This document shows positions 8,478 through 17,510 of a DNA stretch of 64,000 nucleotides, piece by piece. Position numbers and translations under genes: made by a program. The notes beneath the pieces were generated by a model. It did no database searches and was not told the origin of the DNA. It worked only from the letters and a program-made list of their open reading frames with translations. Source of the DNA: Verrucomicrobiota bacterium (lineage in GTDB: Bacteria > Verrucomicrobiota > Verrucomicrobiia > Opitutales > Opitutaceae). Location of the stretch: contig JAEYUW010000036.1 in the NCBI GenBank assembly GCA_023432225.1, positions 231,717-295,716 of the forward strand, read 5' to 3'. Each line of letters starts with the position of its first letter. The first letter of the stretch is position 1.

Positions 8478-9983
8478 ATGAAAGGCCGGCTCGGGGATCT
8501 GCTGCGCACGTTGTGGGCGTGGTGGTATTGGAACGTGCGCAAGACGATCTTCGTCGCGCGCGGCCGGACGGGACGCTGCCCGTGTCACAACAACAGCGAC
8601 ATTGGCGGGCCGGACGGTGTGCGGTGCGATGCGGTGTTGTTCTGGAAGGATCCACGGCGCTTTGGGAAGCGCGTCTGCCCGTTGCTCACCCGCAATGCGA
8701 AGGGCGATTGGATTTGCAGTGTGCCGGCGAGCCAGGTGCGGCCGTTTTGGGGACGCGTGGCGATCAGCCATGTCGGCGTCGTGGCGGTGGCGGTGGTTGT
8801 GGCCGGGCTGGTCGCTTGGGGTGGAATGCGCGTCGTGGGGTATCGGGTGAGTTTCCGGCAGATTTTCTGGCCGCGGGCGTGGTCCGAGCTGCGGCAGGTG
8901 CGCGCTGATTTGTTTCGCGAAAAGGCGCTCGCGGCGCTCAGTGCGGGGCGCTCGCGTGAGGCGATCACCGCGTTGTTGGTGGCGCGACAGATCAATCCCG
9001 GCGATTACGCGAGCGGTATGATGCTGGCGCAGTTGCTTCACCTCGTGCAGCCCGAGGCAGTGGACGCGATCTACGCGCAGTTGCTCACCCATCATCCGGA
9101 GCAAGGAAAGGAGACGGCGCGCGTTTGGGCGCGGAGCATGCTCGCGCGGGCCAATATGACGGGCCTGGCGGGTTTGGCCCTCGCGCGTCTGGAGGTGGAA
9201 CCGGAAGGGGTCGCCGCGTGGACGCACGCGCTGATCACGGCGGCACGCTGGACGCACAATTGGAACATGCTGGTTGCAGTCATCGACAACCCGAAGCTGC
9301 CCGCGGAGGCGCGGACAGTTTGCGCGTTGGAGCTGAAGTTGCGGCAGACTGAGCCGGCGAGCGCACGCTCGATTCTTGCGGCGGCGCCGGTGCCGACGAC
9401 GCCTTACGCGGCATTGCACCGGGTGGAGCGGCTGGTGGAGTTTCGCGATTCGTTCGAGGCGGTCGATTTATTGGCGGTCGTGCGACCGATGCTGGCCGGG
9501 CGTGACGTGGTGCGTCTGACTCTCGCGGCCCATGCCGTGGGGCACAACCGGGCGCGGTTGGAACGCGAGATCGGATCGCTGTTGCAGGCGCGCGGAGCGG
9601 ATGCGGCTGCCGTCGTCACACTCCTGGCGCAGCATTTGATTTGTTTTCCGGATGACGCGTTGCTGCAGCGCTGCCGGGAGGCGTTTGACGCCTTGCCGCC
9701 GGGCGGAGTGCGTGACGACGCGGCGGCGGCACTGTTTTGCGCTGCGGCGCTGGCGGGGAAAATTGATTGGCTGCCGGAGATCCGGAAGCAATTCAGCGGG
9801 CAGGACGAGGCCGGGCTGGTGGCGCAGCAGCGCATCGAAGAGCGGTTGCGCGGAAAGGATTGGACGCCGCTGTTCTTGCTTTCGGTGGTCCGGCCGGTGT
9901 CGGCGGATCTGAATTATGCGGTGATCAACCGGATGATTTCGACGCCGTCATCCGTGCGCCCTGCGCCGACTCCGGCAAAATAA
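8478..9983 (+). CDS. Membrane-anchored protein with Cys-rich N-terminus and helical repeats
   Basis: I cannot assign a family. With ATG 8478 the product is 501 residues. The first 100 carry cysteines in a possible metal-binding pattern (CPCHNN, RCD, VCPLL, ICS), followed by one membrane helix (ISHVGVVAVAVVVAGLVAW). The rest is alpha-helical and alanine/leucine-rich, with TPR-like pieces (EKALAALSAGRSREAITALL, then GDYASGMMLAQLLH). This suggests a cytoplasmic zinc-ribbon-like head and a repeat domain across the membrane, perhaps for protein contacts. An in-frame ATG at 8436 is possible. It is convergent with the Ig-like protein gene, with a shared palindrome between them. Confidence 0.7.
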   Translation: MKGRLGDLLRTLWAWWYWNVRKTIFVARGRTGRCPCHNNSDIGGPDGVRCDAVLFWKDPRRFGKRVCPLLTRNAKGDWICSVPASQVRPFWGRVAISHVGVVAVAVVVAGLVAWGGMRVVGYRVSFRQIFWPRAWSELRQVRADLFREKALAALSAGRSREAITALLVARQINPGDYASGMMLAQLLHLVQPEAVDAIYAQLLTHHPEQGKETARVWARSMLARANMTGLAGLALARLEVEPEGVAAWTHALITAARWTHNWNMLVAVIDNPKLPAEARTVCALELKLRQTEPASARSILAAAPVPTTPYAALHRVERLVEFRDSFEAVDLLAVVRPMLAGRDVVRLTLAAHAVGHNRARLEREIGSLLQARGADAAAVVTLLAQHLICFPDDALLQRCREAFDALPPGGVRDDAAAALFCAAALAGKIDWLPEIRKQFSGQDEAGLVAQQRIEERLRGKDWTPLFLLSVVRPVSADLNYAVINRMISTPSSVRPAPTPAK

Positions 9984-9985
9984 AA

Positions 9986-10010
9986 GAGGCATGGCGGAGT
10001 GCCATGCCTC
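9986..10010. terminator. Palindromic, probably bidirectional terminator
   Basis: GAGGCATGGC and GCCATGCCTC form a perfect 10-bp stem with a 5-nt loop between two convergent genes. The upstream AAAATAAAA gives a T-rich tail for minus-strand transcripts; on the plus side the tail is poor. Confidence 0.65.
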
Positions 10011-10035
10011 GGGGAGAGTCGGTTGACCGGAGCGC

Positions 10036-11964
10036 TTACCGGCTGGTGAATTCCTTCGCGCCGAGCAGTTGCGGCGTCGTGGAGGAATTGGGCGCGCGGT
10101 AAACTTCGACGCGGAAGGTGTGCTTGCCCTTCGGCACCGGGAAATTCAGGTGATACATGTTGTTGCCCTGAATCGTGTAGGTCGGCGGGTTGGGTGAGCA
10201 GCGGTCGTAAGCGTAGAGCGTCGGTGCGGAGGTCGAGCCGTTGGCAAAGACTTCATAGATGGCGATGACCACCGAGGTATCGCGATCACCTTTGCAGTTG
10301 GCGTGGATCTCGTCGTCGCTGTCGCGGCCCCAGCCGTAGTGTTGGCCGCTGTCGCAGTCGTAGCTGCCGTTACGGTCGTAGCGGTCGTAGCGGTCGTAGC
10401 GATCGTTGCGATCGCAGTGGCTGTTGCCGTGATTGGAACTGTTGCCGTAGCCGTGATGGCAGCGGTTGTGGTCATCGCAGCACAGTTTGAATTTGATGGG
10501 TAGCACGGAGCATCCCTTCTGCACCTTGTTCAGGTTGATCGGGGGGAGCCAGATGACGTCGCACTTGGAGACCGGCGGTTGCGTCTGGATGACGGTGAAG
10601 GTCGTGGAGGCGCTGGCGGTGACGCCGGCGCTGGTGCCGGTGGCAACGAGCGTGTAGGTGCCCGGCGTGCTGATGGAGAGCGTGCCGACGCCGCCGGCGC
10701 TGGCCGTGCCGAGTCCGGACGAGGTGAAGGTGACGGGTGAGCCGTTCAACGTCGCCGTGACGGTGCTGATCGTGAAGCCGGTGTTGGCGGTCGCCGTAAA
10801 GGTGAAGGGCACGGCGGTGGCGGGCGAGCCCGCGACACGGGTGATGGTCGTGCCGTTGGCCGGTTGGCTGATGGTGACGGCAGGCACGGGCGTCGCGGCG
10901 GCGACGTTGAACGTGCGGGTAGCAGCGCTGGTGCCGTAAGGATTCGTGGCGGTGACCACGAGCGTGTAGTTGCCGGGAGTGGTGATGCCGAAGTTGCCGG
11001 TGCCGCCCGCGAGGAGGGTGTTCATCCCGGTCGCAGCGAACGTGACGAGCTCCCCGTTAAGCGTTGCGGTCAGCTCGCTGATGCCGCCGTAGATGCTCGT
11101 CGCCGAAAACGCGAAGGGCAGGCTAAAGGTCGTGCCTGAAACCATGGTATAGGACGGCCCCGTCGGTTGCGCGATGGTGACGGTCGGTGGTGGTGCGCTG
11201 ACCTCCACAGTGAACTCGGCGGCGTCGGTGCTGGTTCCGATCGAGTTGGTGGCCGAGGCGGTGATCTTGTAGGCGCCGGGTGCGGTGATGACGAAAGATC
11301 CTGAGCTGGTGATCGAGCCGTCGGTGTTGGTCACCGAAGTGAAGGTGAGCGAGCCGCCGTCCAGCTTGGCATCCATGGAGGTGATCGCGGGCGAAGCGGG
11401 TGCCGCGGCGGTGAAGCGGAAGGGGACCGTCAGCGGCCCTTCGGCGGGTAGATAGGTGAACACATCGCCATCGGCCGGCGTGGCGAGCGCGATCGTGGGG
11501 GCGTCCCCGGTTTGCTGTGGATAAACCTTCGCATTGAGGAATGCCCACGGATCAATCGTGCCGGGCGCCCAGCCAGAGGTCTCGATGCGATACGCGTAGC
11601 TGCCCGCAGATGACCCCAGGGGAACATCCATCGTGGCCGTCGTGGTGAGCGTTTGGTTCGGCGCGGTAAATTCGAGCGTTGCCGGGCTGAGGGTCACATA
11701 GCTCAGGGCGACGGCGTCCGAGACGCCAACCGGCTTTTCAAGAATGACGACGACCGGCGTGATCGTCACGGGAGAGCCCGCCACAACGTTGGACGGGGAC
11801 GTAATGGAAATTTCGACGGAGCGAACGAGGGGTTGATCTCCCTCGACTCTCGTCTCACTGGGGGAATAGCCCACAGTGGGATCACCGGGGCGTGCGAACG
11901 TCGCATTCACCAAACTGAGAATGCACAGGAACGAGAACAGGAGACGTGGGAATCCGGTGTTCAT
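10036..11964 (-). CDS. Exported multi-domain protein with Ig-like repeats and a His/Asp/Arg/Tyr-rich tract
   Basis: The 642-residue protein starts with a signal peptide (MNTGFPRLLFSFLCILSLVNA). Residues 45-150 form a beta-rich domain. Three Ig-like units of about 95 residues follow, each opening with a PTITIAxPAxG-like phrase and ending with GxYxLxATATNxxGTS (for example TPGNYTLVVTATNPYGTSAA). A short cysteine-containing segment then leads into a tract of roughly 60 residues dominated by His, Asp, Arg, Tyr, Asn and Cys, including DRYDRYDRYDRN. The C-terminal 100 residues look like one more beta domain (HTFRVEVYRAP). It is probably an outer-surface or secreted adhesin-like or carbohydrate/metal-interacting protein; no enzyme motif is seen. 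It is divergent from the PEP-CTERM gene. Confidence 0.75.
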   Translation of the reverse strand: MNTGFPRLLFSFLCILSLVNATFARPGDPTVGYSPSETRVEGDQPLVRSVEISITSPSNVVAGSPVTITPVVVILEKPVGVSDAVALSYVTLSPATLEFTAPNQTLTTTATMDVPLGSSAGSYAYRIETSGWAPGTIDPWAFLNAKVYPQQTGDAPTIALATPADGDVFTYLPAEGPLTVPFRFTAAAPASPAITSMDAKLDGGSLTFTSVTNTDGSITSSGSFVITAPGAYKITASATNSIGTSTDAAEFTVEVSAPPPTVTIAQPTGPSYTMVSGTTFSLPFAFSATSIYGGISELTATLNGELVTFAATGMNTLLAGGTGNFGITTPGNYTLVVTATNPYGTSAATRTFNVAAATPVPAVTISQPANGTTITRVAGSPATAVPFTFTATANTGFTISTVTATLNGSPVTFTSSGLGTASAGGVGTLSISTPGTYTLVATGTSAGVTASASTTFTVIQTQPPVSKCDVIWLPPINLNKVQKGCSVLPIKFKLCCDDHNRCHHGYGNSSNHGNSHCDRNDRYDRYDRYDRNGSYDCDSGQHYGWGRDSDDEIHANCKGDRDTSVVIAIYEVFANGSTSAPTLYAYDRCSPNPPTYTIQGNNMYHLNFPVPKGKHTFRVEVYRAPNSSTTPQLLGAKEFTSR

Positions 11965-12086
11965 GGGGTGGGAGGTGTTACTCTCCTTTTCGCGCGACCA
12001 TCTGCATCTGGCAAGCTAATAGGTGGAATACCCTAAATATTTTCTGGACCCCAGCGCACCAGGCCGGGATACTGTGCGTGCGAAAC

Positions 12087-15000
12087 ATGTCCTCGATCCC
12101 CGCCATCGGACCGTCGTTTGCTGCCCCCGCATTGCCTGCGGCCAGCTGCGCGTGGGCCGGTGTGGCGAAGGCGCCACGTCGTGTGGTGCGTTGCCTGACA
12201 GGACTGGTCGCGGTTCTCGCCTTCGGCGCTACGGTGGTCTCCGCCCAGACTAACATTTCTTGGAATCTGTCCGGAGGGGGGAATTGGAACACATCCGGCA
12301 ATTGGTCCGGCGGTGTGCCGAATACTTCCAGCGAAGTCGCGATATTCAACAATAGCGGCGGTGGCACGATCAACTACAACATTAGCGGCACCACGAGTCT
12401 GGGTGGCATCGCTTTTAACTCCAATGCCGGAGCCTACACCATCAGCCGCACGGGTTCAGCTTACACCCTGAATATCGGCGCCTACGGCATCAACCAGAAC
12501 GACAACACCGCCCAAGTCATCACAGGCAGCGGCATCCGCCTCTCGTTGGGCGCTGCTACGTCGTTCAACGTGAACAGCTCTGGCGCGCTCACCATCTCGA
12601 CCACAGGCGGGTCGATCGCCACCACCGCGACGAACAAGCTGACGCTGGGAGGCAACGGGAGCGGCCTTGGCACGATCAGTTCGCAGATTTCCGGCGCCGG
12701 CCTCCTGACTAAGAGCGGGACGGGCACTTGGGTGCTCTCTTCCTCGAGCAACAACTACACCGGCGGCACGACGATCGCGGACGGCACGCTGGTGGCGAAC
12801 GCCAACAACGCGCTCGGCACCAGTGGCACCATTAAGTTTACCGGCGGCACGCTGCGCTATGGCACCGGGATCACGACCGACTACTCCTCGCGCATCGCCA
12901 CGAGCACGGGCGCGATCGACATCGACACCAACGGCAACAACGTGACCTTCGCCTCGGCGCTGGCCAATACCAACAGCGGTGGCCTCACCAAATCCGGCAC
13001 CGGCACCCTGACTCTCTCGGGTAATAATGCCTATACCGGCGGGACCACGCTCGACGCCGGCACGCTCGCACTCGGCCACAATTCTGCGCTCAGCACCGGC
13101 ACGCTCACGATCAACGGTGGCACCGTATCCGCCAGCGGCGGCACCCGCACGATCAGCAACGCCGTGGTGACGAACGGCGACTTTACGATCGGCGGTTCGC
13201 AAGCCCTCGAATTCTCCGGCGCCATCAATCTCGGTGGTGGCACGCGCACGATCACCGTCGACAACACAGCGACCACGACTTTCTCGGGCGTCGTCGGCGA
13301 GCCGTGGTATTCCAGCCTCGTCAAGGCCGGCGACGGCCGACTCGTCCTCTCCGGCGCCAACACTTTCAGCGGCACTGTCACGGTCGATAACGGCACGCTT
13401 GCCCTCACCCATAGCAACGCGCTCGGCACCACCGGGCAGTGGAACGCGATCACTAGCGGCGCGACCCTCGAGCTTTCGAACAACATCAGCGTTAACGAAG
13501 GCGGCTTCGATGTTGCCGGCACCGGCCATAGCGGCGCGGGTGCGGTGCACAATCTCTCCGGCAACAACACCCTGACCGGACAGCTGCAGATGACCGGGGA
13601 CACGACGCTGAAAGCCTCCGCCGGCTCTCTGACGCTCGCCTCCGCCGTAAACACTCAAGGCTACGCGCTCACCGTCGACGGCGCGGGCGACATGACTTTC
13701 AACGGCGCGATCAACGGCCCGGGTGGATCGCTCACCAAGGCCGGCGGCGGCACCCTCACGCTTTCCGCCGCCAACAACCACCAGGCCGGCACCACTCTCG
13801 GTGGCGGCACGATCGTCGCCAATCACGCCAATGCGCTCGCGTATGGCGGCGACATCTCGTTCACCGGCGGCACGCTGCGTTACGGCACCGGCATCACGAC
13901 CGATTGGTCCTCGCGCATTGCCAACAGCTCTGCCGCCATCGCGATCGACACCAACGGTAACAACGTCACCTTCGCCTCCGCTCTCGCCAACACCAACACC
14001 GGCGGCCTCACGAAATCCGGCACCGGCACACTCAGCCTCACGTCCGCCAACAGCTATTCCGGCGCGACCACCGTCGACGGTGGTGCCCTCAACCTCCAGC
14101 ACAACTCCGCCCTCGGCAACTCCACCGCCGTGACGGTGAACTCCGGCGCCACTCTCCAGCTCCAGGGCGGTCGCACGATCACCGGTGTTTCCGCCACCCT
14201 CGCCGGCGGCACCCTCGAGAGCGTCAGCGGCACCAACCAATGGGCGGGCAACATCACGCTCACCGCTCCGTCCACCCTCACCTCCAGCACCGCCGGCCAG
14301 ACCTTCACCGTCGGCAACAACTCCTTCACCAACACCATCGCGATGGGCGCGAACACGCTCACCGTGGGCGGCGCCGGCGACATGGTGATCAACTCGTTCG
14401 TGGGCCAATCCGGCGACACCGGCAGCTTCGTCAAAAACGGCAGCGGCACGGTCACCTTCTACGGCGATCGTAATTACTACACCGGCGCGACCACAGTGAA
14501 CGACGGCAAACTCTACCTCGATACCCTCGATGGTCCCGTCGATCAGACCATCCTCGGCAATCTCAACATCGGCGACGGCACCGGCGCCGCCGAGTCGGCC
14601 ATCGTGCAGTATTCCAGCGCGTCCAACTCGCACAACAAGATCGTCAACACGTCCACCGTCACGATCAACACCGACGGCCTCCTCGATCTCAACGGCCGTC
14701 GCGACACGATCGGCGCCCTCGTCATGACCGGTGGTCGCGTCGACTCCCGCAACTCCCCGGGCATCCAAGGCACGCTCTCCATCAACGGCGACATCACCAT
14801 CAACGCCTCGACCACCGGCTCCGTCATCGACGGCTATCAATTCAGCCTCAACGACACCCTCGACTCCACGTCCGTTCGCAACGTCACCGTCGCCAACGGC
14901 TCCGCCGCCAGCGACCTCACCATCAACGCGGAAGTCACCAACGGCGGCATCAACAAACTCGGCCAGGGCACGATGACGCTCACCCGCTCGAACAGCTACG

Positions 15001-16619
15001 GTGGCACCACCACCGTCACGGGCGGCATCCTCAACATCCGTAACGGCGCCTCGCTCGGTGCCAACGGCGGCGGCGATGCGGCCAACGGCACCACCGTCGC
15101 CTCCGGCGCCGCGCTCGAAATCCAAAATAACATCACCGTCGGTGCCGAGCGCCTCACCCTCAGCGGCGACGGCTACGGCGGCAGCGGCGGCGCCCTCCGC
15201 AACGTCAGCGGCAGCAACACTTGGAACGGCGCCGTCGTCCTCGCCGACAACGCCCGCATCACCACCGACGCGAGCAGCACGCTCACGCTCAACGGCACGA
15301 TCACCTCCAGCACCGACAAGAACGTCATCTTCGACAGCGCCGGCACTACCTACGCCACCAACTCCATCGGCACCGGCAACGGCGGCGTCACCAAGCAAAG
15401 CGACGGCACACTCTACCTCTCCGGCAACAGCACCTACCACGGCGCTACGACTGTCAGCGCCGGCGTCGTCAACATCAGTCACGACAACGCCCTCGGCGCC
15501 ACCGACGGCGGCACCACCGTCGCCAGCGGCGCGGCCCTCGAACTTCAAGGCAACATCCACGTTGGCACCGAAGCACTCTCACTCAGCGGCAGCGGCATCT
15601 CCAGCGGCGGCGCGCTCCGCAACGTTTCCGGCAACAACCAATTCGACGGCACCGTCACCGTCTCCAGCGCCACCGCGCTCATCCGGACGGACGCCGGTTC
15701 GCTCACCCTCGGCAGCGCCGGCGTCGGCGGCGTCGCCGTCGGCGGGAACGCCCTCACCATCGGCGGCGCGGCCAACACCGAGATCGCCGGCGTTCTCACC
15801 GGCAGCAGCGCCGGTTCGCTGACCAAGGCCGACGCGAGCACGCTCACGATTTCCGGTGCCAACAACAACAGCTTCGCCAGCAACGTGAACATCAACAGCG
15901 GCACGCTCCTCATGGCCGCGAACAACGCGCTGAACAACGCCGCCGTCGACGTCGCCGTGAACGGCGGCACCTTCTCGCTCCAAACCTACGCGCAGACGAT
16001 CGGCTCGCTGACCGGCACGGGCACCGTCGATTTCGGCGCCGGCGACGGCATCACGACCTTCAGCTCGCTCACGCTCCTGGCCGACTCGACCTTCTCCGGC
16101 ACGTTCACCGGCACGGGCAAGATCATCGTCGGCGCCGGCGTCACCCTCACGCTCGGCAACGACTTCAACGCGGCGGGCGTCACGATTGTCCTCGCCGGCG
16201 GCACGCTCAACGTGAACGGCTCCGACAGCACCTTCGCCGGCCTCACGCTCACCGGCAACTCGACCATCGATTTCGACAGCACCGACGACTCCATCATCCG
16301 CTTCACCAACCTCTCCCTCGGCAGTTACTCGCTCGCCGTCTCCGGCTGGGCCGACGAACAGGATTATTTCCTCGTCAACAACGACCCGGGTAACAAAGCC
16401 ACCGCTCCGCTCAATCAGGTTTCATTCGCCAACTCCGGTCCGTGGGTCGGCAACGACACGATCTGGACCGGCGATTACAGCGGCTACCCCTACAACAACG
16501 AGGTCCGCCCGTGGAAACCCGTCCCCGAGCCCTCCACCTACGGCGCGATGCTGCTGGGCGCCGGCCTCGCCTTCTTCGGTTACCGCCGCTGGCGCCAGCA
16601 ACGCGCCGCGAAGAAGTAA
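12087..16619 (+). CDS. PEP-CTERM surface protein with autotransporter-associated beta-strand repeats
   Basis: With ATG 12087 the product is 1510 residues. A signal peptide ends near VLAFGATVVSAQ. Almost the whole length consists of right-handed beta-helix type repeats of the autotransporter-associated class, visible as recurring GGLTKSGTGTLTLSGNN and YTGGTTxxxGTLxL phrases. Two 86-residue units, from about 12829 and 13853, are close copies of each other. The C-terminus, VPEPSTYGAMLLGAGLAFFGYRRWRQQ, has the PEP motif, a membrane helix and an Arg-rich end: a PEP-CTERM signal for sorting by an exosortase, which is not in the window. No autotransporter barrel is present, so surface display probably relies on the exosortase route. 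The open frame extends upstream to 11946 but lacks coding character. Confidence 0.88.
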   Translation: MSSIPAIGPSFAAPALPAASCAWAGVAKAPRRVVRCLTGLVAVLAFGATVVSAQTNISWNLSGGGNWNTSGNWSGGVPNTSSEVAIFNNSGGGTINYNISGTTSLGGIAFNSNAGAYTISRTGSAYTLNIGAYGINQNDNTAQVITGSGIRLSLGAATSFNVNSSGALTISTTGGSIATTATNKLTLGGNGSGLGTISSQISGAGLLTKSGTGTWVLSSSSNNYTGGTTIADGTLVANANNALGTSGTIKFTGGTLRYGTGITTDYSSRIATSTGAIDIDTNGNNVTFASALANTNSGGLTKSGTGTLTLSGNNAYTGGTTLDAGTLALGHNSALSTGTLTINGGTVSASGGTRTISNAVVTNGDFTIGGSQALEFSGAINLGGGTRTITVDNTATTTFSGVVGEPWYSSLVKAGDGRLVLSGANTFSGTVTVDNGTLALTHSNALGTTGQWNAITSGATLELSNNISVNEGGFDVAGTGHSGAGAVHNLSGNNTLTGQLQMTGDTTLKASAGSLTLASAVNTQGYALTVDGAGDMTFNGAINGPGGSLTKAGGGTLTLSAANNHQAGTTLGGGTIVANHANALAYGGDISFTGGTLRYGTGITTDWSSRIANSSAAIAIDTNGNNVTFASALANTNTGGLTKSGTGTLSLTSANSYSGATTVDGGALNLQHNSALGNSTAVTVNSGATLQLQGGRTITGVSATLAGGTLESVSGTNQWAGNITLTAPSTLTSSTAGQTFTVGNNSFTNTIAMGANTLTVGGAGDMVINSFVGQSGDTGSFVKNGSGTVTFYGDRNYYTGATTVNDGKLYLDTLDGPVDQTILGNLNIGDGTGAAESAIVQYSSASNSHNKIVNTSTVTINTDGLLDLNGRRDTIGALVMTGGRVDSRNSPGIQGTLSINGDITINASTTGSVIDGYQFSLNDTLDSTSVRNVTVANGSAASDLTINAEVTNGGINKLGQGTMTLTRSNSYGGTTTVTGGILNIRNGASLGANGGGDAANGTTVASGAALEIQNNITVGAERLTLSGDGYGGSGGALRNVSGSNTWNGAVVLADNARITTDASSTLTLNGTITSSTDKNVIFDSAGTTYATNSIGTGNGGVTKQSDGTLYLSGNSTYHGATTVSAGVVNISHDNALGATDGGTTVASGAALELQGNIHVGTEALSLSGSGISSGGALRNVSGNNQFDGTVTVSSATALIRTDAGSLTLGSAGVGGVAVGGNALTIGGAANTEIAGVLTGSSAGSLTKADASTLTISGANNNSFASNVNINSGTLLMAANNALNNAAVDVAVNGGTFSLQTYAQTIGSLTGTGTVDFGAGDGITTFSSLTLLADSTFSGTFTGTGKIIVGAGVTLTLGNDFNAAGVTIVLAGGTLNVNGSDSTFAGLTLTGNSTIDFDSTDDSIIRFTNLSLGSYSLAVSGWADEQDYFLVNNDPGNKATAPLNQVSFANSGPWVGNDTIWTGDYSGYPYNNEVRPWKPVPEPSTYGAMLLGAGLAFFGYRRWRQQRAAKK

Positions 16620-17510
16620 AGCCAGCTCCGTGAGGCGGTCGCCGCTGTCCCAGCGGCGACAGAGCGCTTCGTCGCAGGCATCACGCCCTCCGGCTCGCGT
16701 TAGGTTCCTATCATAGCAGCCGCCATAAGACGGCTGTGCTCCGCACCGACCACGATCGGGATTCGCCGAAAGAAATAACGATGCGTGAGACAGGGCGGGA
16801 CCCCTGGCCCCGCCGAAACTCATTCACCGCGCGCCCAGCGGTCGCGTCCTACCGGTCGCGCCGCGCACGCCACTTCTACCACGGCGCAAGCGGGGAGACT
16901 TCGTGCACTCGCACGTCCGGGTAAGTTTCGCTGTCGACCTGCAATCATCCGTCGCGCCGATCCGCCGCATCTGCGTCGTCACGCAGGTTGCGCGCTTGCC
17001 GCGCAATTTCTCCGACGAATCCCCTGCGTGCCCATCCGACCGCTTCCTCGTAGCAGCCGACGTGAAGAGGCTGGTCCGCAACCGTCCGCAAACGCCGTCA
17101 GCCGCTGGCTCGACGAGCGCGGCCACTGGGCCTTCACGCAGCTCACGCGCGAATACGACGGCGACACACTGAAGCACGCGCGACCCGATCGCTTCGATCC
17201 TTCTCGCCCCGTCCGCGAACGCCGGGAGCTCCTCACTGCACTCGGCGGTTTCCCGACGCGGAAATTCCAGAACGCGTCGCGGTCCATGTGTCCCTTCCTT
17301 TGACCGGCGTGGACAAAACCGTCGCCCCGTTTTGCGTTATTTGTGCTTTGGGTGGCCGAACTCCGGCGAATTGAATCAAGCCGCCCGCTCAGCCGCCGCC
17401 GACGGTTTCGGCTGCTTCACTCTCTTGCGCCCAGCATTTGACAAGATATGCGCAACGCGAACAACGCGCGCGATTGACCGCCCGGTTGGCGGCCTCGCAA
17501 TGGAGCCGAC
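16620..17510. other. Gene-poor stretch with several palindromes
   Basis: This 890-bp stretch has open frames on both strands (for example 16785-17303 plus and 16824-17177 minus), but their translations are Arg/Ser/Pro-rich and resemble nothing I recognise. Three different palindromes lie in the first 200 bp. A TTGACA-like hexamer occurs near 17436, but no convincing partner was found. It may contain decayed sequence or a leader for the nitronate monooxygenase gene. Confidence 0.5.
16638..16660. repeat. Perfect hairpin after the PEP-CTERM gene
   Basis: GTCGCCGCTG and CAGCGGCGAC form a perfect 10-bp stem around TCC. It has no T-tract. Two further palindromes follow at 16716-16737 (CAGCCG/CGGCTG core) and 16794-16814 (GGCGGG/CCCGCC ends). 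Confidence 0.65.

Noticed and set aside
12456..15560. Minus-strand open frame of more than 1000 codons opposite the PEP-CTERM gene
   Set aside because: Its translation is a monotonous Ala/Val/Glu/Gly/Arg mixture. It arises because the repetitive high-G+C sense gene avoids stop codons in the antisense frame; the sense protein has a signal peptide, family repeats and a PEP-CTERM tail.
16785..17303. Plus-strand frame of 172 codons in the gene-poor stretch
   Set aside because: Arg/Ser/Pro-rich, begins within a palindrome, and resembles no family; only the last 70 residues look vaguely protein-like.
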